Below are positions 17,600-26,147 of a stretch of 64,000 nucleotides of DNA, piece after piece; position 1 is the stretch's first letter; each line of letters opens with the position of its first letter. Both the position numbers and the translations under genes were made by a program. The notes below the pieces were generated by a model, which worked only from the letters and a program-made list of their open reading frames with translations, was not told the DNA's origin and ran no database searches. The DNA lies in the NCBI GenBank assembly GCA_945957605.1, contig CAMFLR010000002.1:358197-422196 (forward strand), in the 5' to 3' direction. The stretch comes from an uncultured Isosphaeraceae bacterium. GTDB lineage: Bacteria; Planctomycetota; Planctomycetia; Isosphaerales; Isosphaeraceae.

Positions 17600-18120
17600 G
17601 GCATACGCCCTACGAACACCGGACCGTATTGCTTCCACCACTCCTCTTCGCTGGTGACGTGAGGGACGGCCTTGAGTGCGTCAAATGCTGCACCATCGTC
17701 CCTGAGATGCCGCATATCGAACAAGTCGGACAGGTCAAGGGAGGTCAGAATCGTTGCGAGCATGTTGGGATCTTCCAGCCGGGAAAGCAGATTGAGTCGG
17801 CTGTTGGACCACCCGTAATCCACCAGGAGGTATGGGATATGAGACTCGCCAGGATGGACGCGGTGATGATTCCAGTAGAAAGGCCGCCATTGATGCGTGC
17901 ACTTGATCCCGCACCCCGAGGATAAGAGCCGATGATACTCGGTCTCTTGATAACGGATCGATTTCGCCAGGGGATACCCGAAGCACGTACGGAATTTTGA
18001 GAGTCGGAGGAGGCCGCAGGCCGTGCAGTAGTAACGATCGTCGTCGCTGCCGATCGCGCAGGCCAAGAAGACAGCGACGGCAACCAGAATTAGACAGATG
18101 TGGCGAATGCGAAGACGCAT
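17515..18120 (-). CDS. Cassette-borne membrane-anchored protein of unknown function
   Basis: This is a 201-residue protein. An N-terminal signal or anchor (MRLRIRHICLILVAVAVFLA) is followed by a Cys-rich part with CTACG and a Cys near residue 45 and a CGIKC pair near 70-74, possibly metal-binding or disulfide-linked. The last 27 or so residues (from NSALQWTRPTAL on) are encoded inside attC site A, with the TGA in the attC arm, so the C-terminus is probably read-through into the recombination site. This is common in integron cassettes. No family recognised. Confidence 0.65.
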   Translation of the reverse strand: MRLRIRHICLILVAVAVFLACAIGSDDDRYYCTACGLLRLSKFRTCFGYPLAKSIRYQETEYHRLLSSGCGIKCTHQWRPFYWNHHRVHPGESHIPYLLVDYGWSNSRLNLLSRLEDPNMLATILTSLDLSDLFDMRHLRDDGAAFDALKAVPHVTSEEEWWKQYGPVFVGRMPPNSALQWTRPTALPSGIIKRDLGVPVR

Positions 18121-18145
18121 TCAATACGACTCAATGACAAGTGCC

Positions 18146-18250
18146 GCCTAACGAGGCGCTCAGTTGCGGCACTATGTTTGGCGTGATCCTTTGAAGCACA
18201 ATGAGTCAAAGTCCGCCCTGCTATCATAGCCTTAGCATCGCGCGTTAGAT
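18146..18250 (-). repeat. attC-like site B
   Basis: On the plus strand, GCCTAAC at 18146-18152 and GTTAGAT at 18244-18250 both fit the attC core consensus. The sequence after the first core, GAGGCGCTCAG, matches the L box pattern of site A (CTCAG). Arm complementarity is weaker than in site A (GCGC and CTATG/CATAG pairs). It lies at the upstream edge of the cassette holding the 201-residue protein. Confidence 0.5.
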
Positions 18251-18265
18251 AAGCAGAGAGAACAC

Positions 18266-19480
18266 TCAAACTTCGGCCTGCTCCTGCTCTTTCCGCACTT
18301 CACTCCCACCAAAATGCGGTCCCGCCAGTTTGTGCTGGGCTGATTTCGTCGCAATCGCCACGATCCGTTCGGCCGCACGTTCCGAGGCACCCGGCTGCGC
18401 GACTTTCTCCCTCAACTCAGCCAACGCCTGCGACGCTTTTTCGCGTTCTTCAGGCTTCGTCAACCAGGTTTCGGCCCAGTCGGCGAGCTTGTCGGACACG
18501 TCGATCGGTGTGAGGTATTCGGGGAAAAGCTCGGCGTCGGCGAGGAGATTCACCAGGCTGATGTATTTCGACTTGATGAAATGCCGCGCCACCCAGAGGT
18601 CGAAGTGTTTGATCTTGTAGAGCACGACCGTCGGCAAGGCTTCGAGCATCAATTCGAGCCCAACTGAGCCGGAGACTGCCCAGGCGGCGCGGGCGGATTT
18701 CATCAATTCCAGTGTACGGCCGGCGTGCAGTTCGAGGTTCAGGCCCGAAACATTCGCTTGATCGACGATTTCCTGGGCCAGCAGGCGATGCCGCTCGTGA
18801 AGGCAGGCGATTGCGAATCGGACGTTCGGCACTTTCTGCGCGAGCAGTTTTGCGGCCTTGAGCATGATCGGCAAGTTGCGCGTCACTTCCTGGGTGCGGG
18901 AGCCGGGGAGAATCGCCACCAGCGGCGTAGGATTCGCTTTTTGCGCGTCCAGGAACTCGGCGTTCACGGGGCGATCGGCCTGTTCGTCAAAGAACGGGTG
19001 GCCGACGTATGTGGCCCCTTCGAGACCGCGCTTGGTATACCATTCGGGCTCGAATGGCAGGCTGCAGAGCACCTCGTTGACGGTGCGTTTCATCTTGTTC
19101 ACACGCCAGCCGGCCCAGGCCCAGAGCTGCGGCGGAACATAGTAAATCACCGGAATCCCCTGGCGATGCGCCCGCTTGGCGATGTGCCAGTGGAAACCGG
19201 GGTAGTCGATGAGCACGACGGCGTCGGGCTTGTGGTCGCGGAAGTAGGCTTCGGCTTCGTCGGCGAGGCGGAAGAAGGTGCGAATGTTCCAGAGAACTCG
19301 CATGAACCACATGACCGCCAGCTCGACGAGCGGGTAAATCAGCGTCGCGCCGGCGGCTTTCATGTGATCACCGCCGAATCCGACGACTTCGACGTCGGGA
19401 CAGCGGGTTTGAATCGCGCGGATCAAATTGGCGGCGTGAACGTCGCCCGAGGGCTCACCGGCGGAGATGAAAAGGCGCAT
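18266..19480 (-). CDS. lpxB: Lipid-A-disaccharide synthase LpxB
   Basis: This 404-residue glycosyltransferase (GT19) condenses UDP-2,3-diacylglucosamine with lipid X to make the lipid A disaccharide. Family motifs are all present: MRLFISAGEPSGDVHAANLI at the start, VLIDYPGFHWHIAKRAHRQG, VIYYVPPQLWAWAGWRVNKM, LPGSRTQEV, and the C-terminal SGSVGLELMLEALPTVVLYK. It acts at the inner face of the cytoplasmic membrane. It is separated from lpxD/lpxI by about 7 kb. The last part is Gln/Glu-rich and variable. Confidence 0.97.
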   Translation of the reverse strand: MRLFISAGEPSGDVHAANLIRAIQTRCPDVEVVGFGGDHMKAAGATLIYPLVELAVMWFMRVLWNIRTFFRLADEAEAYFRDHKPDAVVLIDYPGFHWHIAKRAHRQGIPVIYYVPPQLWAWAGWRVNKMKRTVNEVLCSLPFEPEWYTKRGLEGATYVGHPFFDEQADRPVNAEFLDAQKANPTPLVAILPGSRTQEVTRNLPIMLKAAKLLAQKVPNVRFAIACLHERHRLLAQEIVDQANVSGLNLELHAGRTLELMKSARAAWAVSGSVGLELMLEALPTVVLYKIKHFDLWVARHFIKSKYISLVNLLADAELFPEYLTPIDVSDKLADWAETWLTKPEEREKASQALAELREKVAQPGASERAAERIVAIATKSAQHKLAGPHFGGSEVRKEQEQAEV

Positions 19481-19579
19481 CGCGAGCAGTTCCTCGTCCG
19501 TGAGCGAAGAGAGCTACAATCCATCGTCCGCCGAATTTAGCAGGTTTCGCTCACGCGGCGAAGGTCAACCACACGTTGC

Positions 19580-20620
19580 TCAATAAGCGTCGGCCGAAAT
19601 CACCTCGCCACCGTTCACGCTGCCAAGTGCCCGCCAGGTGTTGCCGTCGACGGAGTTTTTGGTGAATTTGACGCTGCCGTCGCCCATCAGCACATTCACG
19701 CCGCCGGGATGGTAGCTTCGCGCTGTGATTGCGGCGAACGTCGGGCCGCCGTTTTCTTCGCGGATGGCGATCAGGTCGGTATCGGCCACCTTGATGCCGC
19801 CGAAGGCGCCGGGCGTGATCTTGTTGGGCGGCCAAGCCATCGTGAAGCCCGCCTGGCTCGTGTTGCCATCTTCCCACTCGGAATGGCCCGAGTCGGGACG
19901 CAATTCCGACGATCCGCCGCTGCAACTTGTGTAGGTGGAAATTGTTGAAGGATCGGCATTTGGAAGCGGCCGGGCCGTGGCGTTGATCGGCGTGTAGGCC
20001 AGTCCCGAGCAGTTGAGCAGATAGGGGGTGTGCGTTTTGACTTCGGCCGCGAAGATCGTGTTGCTCAGACCGTCGGTGACGACCGCGAGACCGACCGTTG
20101 CGTTACAGCGGAACGGCGAGTTGGGCTGAACAGTCGACGATTGGCCGCCCCAGACGTACCAATCACCGCGGTTGAAGCCGTAGTTCGTATTGTTGCGCGG
20201 CTGGCCGTCGTCGATGAAGATTGTGCGGTTCTGACCGTCGGACGGGCAGAGATACGTCGCGACGCTCATGGTCATTACCGTTGCGTTTTCGGGATTCTCG
20301 TTCGGCAGCGAGAAGTTGCTCGCGTTGAATAGATTCGACCCTTCGATGTAGGGCAGGATTCGCGCGGTAATTCCCCAGCCGTTGAAATAAGGATTGCCCG
20401 ACTTGTCGAACGACACCGCTGCGCCGAGCGGCAAGGTACCGATCGAGTCGTGATAGTTATGCACGGCCAGGCCGATTTGCTTCATGTTGTTCACACATTG
20501 AATCCGCCGCGCCGCATCGCGAGCCGCCTGCACAGCCGGTAACAAAAGAGCAATCAGAACCGCGATGATCGCAATCACAACAAGCAGTTCGATCAACGTG
20601 AAACCACGGCTACGGCGCAT
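19580..20620 (-). CDS. DUF1559 pseudopilin-like protein (type II secretion/pilin N-terminus)
   Basis: This is a 346-residue protein starting at ATG 20620 (MRRSRGFTLIELLVVIAIIA). The G/FTLIELLVVIAIIAVLIALL prepilin cleavage and methylation segment is classic, followed by AARRIQCVNNMKQIGLAVHNYH, the DUF1559 signature found in very large families in planctomycetes. The C-terminus has the H-X9-DG-type phrase NVLMGDGSVKFTKNSV. The protein is probably processed by a prepilin peptidase and placed in a pseudopilus or the envelope. The 29 codons upstream of 20620 are an open-frame extension and were left out. Confidence 0.95.
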   Translation of the reverse strand: MRRSRGFTLIELLVVIAIIAVLIALLLPAVQAARDAARRIQCVNNMKQIGLAVHNYHDSIGTLPLGAAVSFDKSGNPYFNGWGITARILPYIEGSNLFNASNFSLPNENPENATVMTMSVATYLCPSDGQNRTIFIDDGQPRNNTNYGFNRGDWYVWGGQSSTVQPNSPFRCNATVGLAVVTDGLSNTIFAAEVKTHTPYLLNCSGLAYTPINATARPLPNADPSTISTYTSCSGGSSELRPDSGHSEWEDGNTSQAGFTMAWPPNKITPGAFGGIKVADTDLIAIREENGGPTFAAITARSYHPGGVNVLMGDGSVKFTKNSVDGNTWRALGSVNGGEVISADAY

Positions 20621-20892
20621 CGGCGAGATCTCCAGCCTGGACAAATCCTGACAAGACGTGAGCGCCCTAGCAAAAATCGAGCCCAAATCCACGCATTCGC
20701 GCAACATGATTCATAATCAATCGTTATGAGCATCGTCCATTCTCATCCATCCATCATCTGTGGCGAAATAATGTCCTCACGTGGCCAATCGCTGACCAGG
20801 CGAAGTGCGCTCTTGCAGATCGGGACGGGGGATGAGTCTGATGGACTGAGGAGTGGCGGGGCGAACTGCGGCTCGACGTTGAACCTTGCACG

Positions 20893-22263
20893 ATGTTTCG
20901 TTCGATCCGAAACCAGATTTTGATCCCAATCGTCGCCATTCAAGGGCTGGCGGTGGCGCTCGTCGTCTGGACGGCCGCGTCGCTAGGCGCCCGACGGATG
21001 GAAACGCAAATCGTCGACCGGCTCAATGGCGTGATTGAAACCCTCGGGCATGCGAAATTCCCCTACACGGGCAGCGTGCTTGAAATGATGAAAGGTCTTT
21101 CAGGGGCTCAATTTGCGGCATACACGTCCGACGGCCGCGTGACCGATTCGACCCTCCCTTCCCTGCACGCTCTACCCGAAGGTGTGCCGATTGGCCGCGT
21201 CGAAGCATTGGGCGCCTCGCCGACGGTTGTGATCGACGGCACGAGCTACTTCGCCGCGAATTTCCAGACGACCGCCGCACCGGGCGGTACATCGCTGCTG
21301 GTGCTCTATCCTGAAACGGCCTGGCGGCAGGCGCGTCGTGAGGCGATGACGGCACCGCTCGTCGTGGGGCTTGGCGCGCTCGCTCTCATGGTGATCGTCA
21401 CCGGTTGGATCGCCCAGCGGATTGGCCGGCGGATTCAGCAGGTGGAAACGCAGGTCGCACGGATTGCCGCTGGTGATTTCGAGGAGTTCGACGAAGGAAT
21501 CCTCGCCGACGAAGTGCAGGGACTTTCGCGGTCGGTCAATCATATGTGCGGTCAATTACGGCAAATGCGCGAGACAATCAGCCAGTCGGAACGGAGCCGC
21601 TTGCTGGCGCAATTCGGCGCGGGGCTCGCGCATCAATTACGCAACTCGCTGACAGGGGCAAGAATCAGCGTGCAGCTCCACGCCCGGCGCTTTCCGCCGC
21701 CCGAAGGTGACGAAACCCTGAACGTGGCAATCCGCCAACTCGCCATGACCGAGGAACAGGTGAAGGGCTTGCTCTCGTTGGGACGCGTTGAGGAACGTCC
21801 CCCCGCGCTTTGTGATGCGCAAGCGATTCTGGCTGACGTGGCGTTCCTCGTTTCGCCGACATGCGGCCACGCTCGCGTCACGCTCATCTACAACAACAAT
21901 GCTGAATCCTTGACGTTTCACGCCGATGCGGCGGGCGTTCGCGCGGCGGTGCTCAACCTCACGCTCAATGCGATCGAAGCGACCGGCGCAGGAGGCGAAG
22001 TGACGCTCCGAGCGTTTTCCGCGGGTGATCTGGTGAATCTTGAAGTGGTCGATAATGGTCCTGGCCCACCCGCGAATCTCACGAGCGAATTGTGCGAGCC
22101 GTTTGTGACCAGCAAACAGGAAGGGGTCGGCTTGGGACTCGCTCTGGCGCGGCAGGTGGCTCATGCGCGGGGCGGACGCCTCGAATGGACGCGCGAAGGG
22201 GATTTTACAACGTTCCGGCTCTGCTTTCCCGCGGCGAGCACGACCGCGAAGGGGGTCGCATGA
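20893..22263 (+). CDS. Sensor histidine kinase, NtrB-like
   Basis: This is a 456-residue membrane kinase. TM1 is at about residues 9-33, a periplasmic sensor of about 120 residues follows, then TM2 near 153-175 (LVVGLGALALMVIVTGWIA), a HAMP-like linker, and the phosphoacceptor box GLAHQLRNSLTG with His247. The ATP-binding domain shows NLTLNAIEATG (N box), VVDNGPGPP (G1) and GVGLGLALARQVAHARGG (G2). The H-box HxLRN is that of the NtrB/AtoS-type kinases. The start of the response-regulator gene overlaps its stop (ATGA), so they form one operon. Confidence 0.93.
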   Translation: MFRSIRNQILIPIVAIQGLAVALVVWTAASLGARRMETQIVDRLNGVIETLGHAKFPYTGSVLEMMKGLSGAQFAAYTSDGRVTDSTLPSLHALPEGVPIGRVEALGASPTVVIDGTSYFAANFQTTAAPGGTSLLVLYPETAWRQARREAMTAPLVVGLGALALMVIVTGWIAQRIGRRIQQVETQVARIAAGDFEEFDEGILADEVQGLSRSVNHMCGQLRQMRETISQSERSRLLAQFGAGLAHQLRNSLTGARISVQLHARRFPPPEGDETLNVAIRQLAMTEEQVKGLLSLGRVEERPPALCDAQAILADVAFLVSPTCGHARVTLIYNNNAESLTFHADAAGVRAAVLNLTLNAIEATGAGGEVTLRAFSAGDLVNLEVVDNGPGPPANLTSELCEPFVTSKQEGVGLGLALARQVAHARGGRLEWTREGDFTTFRLCFPAASTTAKGVA

Positions 22264-23663
22264 GCCGCATTCTGATCGTTGATGACGAGGCGACCATATG
22301 CTGGGCGCTCCGTGAGTCGCTTGCCGACGATGGGCACGATGTCGAGGTGGCGTCGTCGGCCGAGGAAGGTCTGCGCATCGCTGCGAGCAATTCGCTCGAT
22401 GCGATCATGCTTGACGTCCGACTGCCAGGGATGGACGGGCTGACGGCGATCGGCCGGTTTCGCGAGTTGATCGGCCCCGCGCCGATTGTGATCATGACGG
22501 CATTCGGCAACCTCGAAACCGCCGTGCTCGCGATGGAGAGCAAAGCGTTCGACTACCTCGTCAAACCGTTCGACCTCGACCAGGCGACCTCCGTCCTGCA
22601 GCGTGCCCTCGAAAGCCAGCAGGCGACGAATGAAGAAACGCTGGATCGCTCCAATCATTCCGAAGCGTTGATCGGCGTATCGCTGGTGATGCAGGACCTG
22701 TTCAAGAAGATCGCGCTGGTCGCGCCGACCGATGTTCCAGTGCTGATCACCGGCGAAAGCGGGACGGGCAAGGAACTTGTCGCACGCGCGATTCATCGCC
22801 ACAGTCCACGTCGACTCAAACCGTTCCTGCCGATTTGCCCTGCCGCGCTCAGTCCGGGACTGGTCGAAGGCGAACTCTTCGGGCACGTCAAAGGCTCATT
22901 CACCGGTGCGAACCACGATCGCAAAGGGCTGCTCGAACTGGCGAACGGCGGCACGGTGCTGCTCGATGAAGTCGGCGATATTCCGCTCAACTTGCAGGTG
23001 AAACTGCTGCGAGCGATCGAGCATCGCGAAGTGACGCCCGTCGGCGACGCGCGGCCTCGCGCGACAGATATCCGAATCATCGCAGCGACAAATCAGCCGC
23101 TTCAGGAACTGATGAGCGAAGGCCAGTTCCGGCAGGATCTTTTCTTCCGGCTCAACGTCTTTCACATCGAGCTGCCTCCACTTCGCGCCCGTGGCGAAGA
23201 CATCCCAGCACTCGCACAGCATTTCTTGCAGCAGTGTCGCTTTTCAAACGGCGCAAAGACGGAGATAACCCCCGAAGCACTCGCCGAGCTGCGCGCCCGT
23301 CCCTGGACCGGCAATGTCCGCGAGCTGCGGAACGCAATCGAACATGCAGCGGTCGTCTCGCGAGGACAGCCGATCCATCCCGATCACCTTCCGGCTATCG
23401 GTAAGCAAGTATCATTCCCGAACAAGACGACCGATCACAACGGCGGTGGAACGCTCGCCGATCAATGCACGGCGTGGGTCGATACTGAGGCGACTCGCGC
23501 TGATGCCGCGCCGCTTTATGAGCGGTTTCTCGAAGCGACCGAGCCGCCGCTTTTGCGGAGTGTGCTGGCGCGATGTCAGGGAAATCGTGCCGCCGCGGCG
23601 CAAATGCTGGGGATGCATCGCGCGACGCTGCGGCAGAAGTTACGCAAGTATGGGTTAGATTAA
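22260..23663 (+). CDS. Sigma-54-dependent response regulator, NtrC family
   Basis: This is a 467-residue protein. The receiver domain holds Asp8, Asp9 and the phospho-accepting Asp52 (LDVRLPGMDG) and the conserved Lys in DYLVKPFD. The AAA+ domain follows with Walker A GESGTGKE, the sigma-54 contact loop GSFTGA (a variant of GAFTGA), Walker B TVLLDEVGDIP and the R-finger region. The C-terminal Fis-type helix-turn-helix is NRAAAAQMLGMHRATLRQKL. It should activate sigma-54 promoters on phosphorylation by the adjacent kinase. Its targets are unknown; the amt promoter at 56.8 kb is a candidate. Confidence 0.95.
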   Translation: MSRILIVDDEATICWALRESLADDGHDVEVASSAEEGLRIAASNSLDAIMLDVRLPGMDGLTAIGRFRELIGPAPIVIMTAFGNLETAVLAMESKAFDYLVKPFDLDQATSVLQRALESQQATNEETLDRSNHSEALIGVSLVMQDLFKKIALVAPTDVPVLITGESGTGKELVARAIHRHSPRRLKPFLPICPAALSPGLVEGELFGHVKGSFTGANHDRKGLLELANGGTVLLDEVGDIPLNLQVKLLRAIEHREVTPVGDARPRATDIRIIAATNQPLQELMSEGQFRQDLFFRLNVFHIELPPLRARGEDIPALAQHFLQQCRFSNGAKTEITPEALAELRARPWTGNVRELRNAIEHAAVVSRGQPIHPDHLPAIGKQVSFPNKTTDHNGGGTLADQCTAWVDTEATRADAAPLYERFLEATEPPLLRSVLARCQGNRAAAAQMLGMHRATLRQKLRKYGLD

Positions 23664-23692
23664 GGCACGATCACAGAGGTATTCTTGGTATT

Positions 23693-23772
23693 GGGTGCCA
23701 CTGGCTTGGCCAGTGCTTTTCCGTTTTCATTTGCGACAAACAATAAGAGCACTGGCATAGCCAGTGGCACCC
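23693..23772. repeat. Paired-hairpin inverted-repeat element, family B
   Basis: The 80-base element starts with GGGTGCCACTGGCTTGGCCA continuing GTGCTTTT (23693-23720) and ends with the inverse AAGAGCACTGGCATAGCCAG continuing TGGCACCC (23745-23772). Each end is a hairpin with stem CACTGGC/GCCAGTG. It begins 30 bases after the response-regulator stop and may also serve as a transcription terminator. Confidence 0.8.
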
Positions 23773-23819
23773 GTGCGGCAGAAGCTTCGTTGGCATGGTT
23801 TGGATTAAGATCGAAGCTC

Positions 23820-24269
23820 ATGTATGACTACGACGACGATTACGAAACGTGTGCCAGAACCTATGCGACTCTCTGCATTTATCCCGGAGAGATCGACCCG
23901 GATGCGGTCACGGAACGTCTCGGAATCGAGCCTTCCGGCTGGCAACGTCGCGGAGAGACTTCACACGCCAGCGGCCGAATGCCAACGGTCGCGACCCTCA
24001 ACGGCTGGTTTTTGTGTTCGAGGGGCGAAATCGAATCGCGTGATTCGCGCCGCCATATTGACTGGTTACTCAGCCAGCTCATGCCCAAGGCCGAAGCCGT
24101 GCATTCTCTTCAGATGATGGGCTGCCGGATGGACATTTCCTGTTACTGGCTTTCCCAACAAGGCGAAGGCGGACCAACTCTTCGCCCAGCCCAGATGAGA
24201 AAACTCGCCGATCTCAACATCGAACTCTGGTTCGACTTTTACGGCCCTTACGGAGAGGACGACGACTGA
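23820..24269 (+). CDS. DUF4279 domain protein
   Basis: This is a 149-residue soluble protein. ATG 23820 was chosen because upstream codons of the open frame lie in the family B repeat. The N-terminus is Asp/Tyr-rich (MYDYDDDYE), then TYATLCIYPGEIDPDAVTER and LGIEPSGWQRRGE match the DUF4279 start, followed by NGWFLCSRGEIESRDSRRHI and WLLSQLMPKAEAV. The domain is widespread as a stand-alone protein with no proven function; it is often found near toxin-immunity genes, which I cannot support here. Confidence 0.82.
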   Translation: MYDYDDDYETCARTYATLCIYPGEIDPDAVTERLGIEPSGWQRRGETSHASGRMPTVATLNGWFLCSRGEIESRDSRRHIDWLLSQLMPKAEAVHSLQMMGCRMDISCYWLSQQGEGGPTLRPAQMRKLADLNIELWFDFYGPYGEDDD

Positions 24270-24480
24270 ATTCGTGATCGCTGTTGCTAGTCGACTCAAG
24301 ATTGATCCGATCGTACAAGAGGATACGTCGTCGCTTCGGAACCACGGGCCAGCATGCAACCTCTCAAAATCGCACGCCGGGCCCAGCTTGTCCGATCGCA
24401 CGTGGCGAGCTACGCTTAGAGGAAGGAATTCGGACGCAACTAGCCAGGGCCGACATCCAAGGCCAGGAGGGACTCTTCGA

Positions 24481-25929
24481 ATGCCACGTCGAAACTTCTT
24501 CGCGATTGCGGCTGTCGCTGCCCTATCGCTCTTGTGCTGGCAGGCTACCAAGGCGGCTCGTCCCAAGGACGAGACGATGGAACTCTACGGCCAGTTCGTC
24601 GACGCGGTCGAGCAAGTCCAGGCGAATTACGTCAAGCCCGTGAATCGTAAAGATTTGCTGGAAAGCGCTTTGCGCGGAATGCTCCAAGACCTTGACCCGC
24701 ACTCGACCTACCTGAACACGTCGCATTACAAGACGTTCAAACGCAGCATCGAAGGCAAGTTCGGCGGCGTCGGCATCACAGTCGGCTACGACACCGAGGC
24801 CAATCGCCTCAAGGTCCTGGCGCCGATGGTCGGCACCCCGGCCTACAAGGCGGGCATCCTCGCCGGCGATCTGATTCTTGAAATCGACGGTAAGACGACC
24901 GAAGGACTGACGACCGACAAGGCCGTCGAAGCCCTCCAGGGTCAGCCCGGCCAGCCGGTCAAGCTGCACGTGTTGCACGAAGGCACCCAGCGCGCCGAGA
25001 CGATCACGGTCAATCGGGCGATCATTGAAGTGCCGACGGTTCTCGGCGATCTTCGCAAGGCCGACGATCGCCCCGACTACATGCTCGATAAAGAAAAGAA
25101 GATCGGCTACATCCGCATCACCGAATTCCACTCGAACACCGCCCAGGACGTGAAGTCCGCGCTTGCGGATCTCAAGTCTCAGGGTGTGAAGGGGTTGATT
25201 CTCGACCTTCGTGGCGACCCGGGCGGGCTGCTTTCCGCGGCTGTTGAGATTTGCGACTTGTTCCTCGACAAGGGCGTGATCGTCAGCACCCGTGGCCGCA
25301 ACACGATCGAGCGGACCTACGAGGCCGAGAAAGAAGGCACGTTCCCAGACATACCGATGGTGGTGCTGGTGAATGAACACTCGGCATCGGCGTCGGAAAT
25401 CGTTTCGGCCGCGCTTCAGGATCACAAGCGAGCCGTCGTGGTTGGCCAGCGGTCGTTCGGTAAGGGTTCGGTCCAGAACCTGATCGACCTCGAAGACGGC
25501 GAAAGCGTGCTCAAGCTCACCGTCGCCACTTACTGGCGGCCCTCGGGCAAGAACATTCACCGCTTCAAGGATGCCAAGGAAACCGACGATTGGGGCGTAT
25601 CGCCCGATAAGGGGCTCGAGGTCAAGCTCTCGCCGCAGGAGCACTACAACTGGGCACTCGCTCGCCGTGACCGCGACCTGCTTGGCGGCAAGGCTTCGGC
25701 CGAGCTGATGGCCAAGGAAGCCGCTGCCCGCGCCGGTAAGAAGGACGAGAAGAAGGAAGAGCCCAAGAAAGAAGAACCGAAGAAGGACGAAGCCAAGAAG
25801 GAAGAGCCCAAGAAGGACGAAGCCAAGGCCGACACAAAGGCTGCTGCTCGTCCCCGCAATGAGCCCCGGCCGTTCAAGGACCGCCAGCTGGACAAGGCTC
25901 TTGAAGTGATTCGCGGCAAGCTCGGCTGA
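24481..25929 (+). CDS. Carboxyl-terminal processing protease (S41, CtpA family)
   Basis: This is a 482-residue protein starting at ATG 24481 (MPRRNFFAIAAVAALSLLCW), a signal or anchor sequence. A short helical part (LESALRGMLQDLDPHSTYLN) leads to a PDZ domain (GVGITVGYDTEANRLKVLAP, GILAGDLILEIDG), then the peptidase core with LILDLRGDPGGLL, the catalytic serine in SASASE (residues 301-306) and the lysine in GQRSFGKGSVQ. The C-terminus has a repetitive Lys/Glu/Pro stretch (about residues 420-455). Periplasmic Ctp enzymes trim proteins from their C-terminus. Terminator 25967-25999 follows. Confidence 0.95.
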   Translation: MPRRNFFAIAAVAALSLLCWQATKAARPKDETMELYGQFVDAVEQVQANYVKPVNRKDLLESALRGMLQDLDPHSTYLNTSHYKTFKRSIEGKFGGVGITVGYDTEANRLKVLAPMVGTPAYKAGILAGDLILEIDGKTTEGLTTDKAVEALQGQPGQPVKLHVLHEGTQRAETITVNRAIIEVPTVLGDLRKADDRPDYMLDKEKKIGYIRITEFHSNTAQDVKSALADLKSQGVKGLILDLRGDPGGLLSAAVEICDLFLDKGVIVSTRGRNTIERTYEAEKEGTFPDIPMVVLVNEHSASASEIVSAALQDHKRAVVVGQRSFGKGSVQNLIDLEDGESVLKLTVATYWRPSGKNIHRFKDAKETDDWGVSPDKGLEVKLSPQEHYNWALARRDRDLLGGKASAELMAKEAAARAGKKDEKKEEPKKEEPKKDEAKKEEPKKDEAKADTKAAARPRNEPRPFKDRQLDKALEVIRGKLG

Positions 25930-25966
25930 TCGCGCCGGCTCGCTTCATGAAGTCGATTTCATCGTG

Positions 25967-25999
25967 GGACTGCCGGTTCAACCGGCAGTCCTGTTTTTT
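25967..25999 (+). terminator. Rho-independent terminator after the Ctp protease gene
   Basis: A perfect 12-base inverted repeat, GGACTGCCGGTT/AACCGGCAGTCC with a tiny loop, is followed by TGTTTTTT. It lies 38 bases past the stop codon. Confidence 0.85.
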
Positions 26000-26147
26000 G
26001 CGCTCAAATCGTTCAAAGACTCGAAATCGCTCGACCGATCTGTTACATGATTCTATGACTCATGCGGCGTGCTTCGCTGCGGATGTCGCATCATGCGTGA
26101 TGGTCACGCTGGATTTCTTTATCGTGAAGGTAGAGGGGGAGAGGTTC

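Noticed and set aside
18725-19540. A 271-codon open frame opposite lpxB
   Set aside because: The lpxB frame is secure; this is its antisense shadow.
24270-24480. Possible N-terminal extension of the Ctp protease (open frame from 24274)
   Set aside because: ATG 24481 begins a normal signal sequence; the upstream part is polar and low in coding character.
25740-25830. Short repeated units at the end of the Ctp protease gene, looking at first like a small direct-repeat or CRISPR-like array
   Set aside because: The units code for Lys-Lys-Glu-Glu-Pro repeats in frame and have no regular unique spacers.
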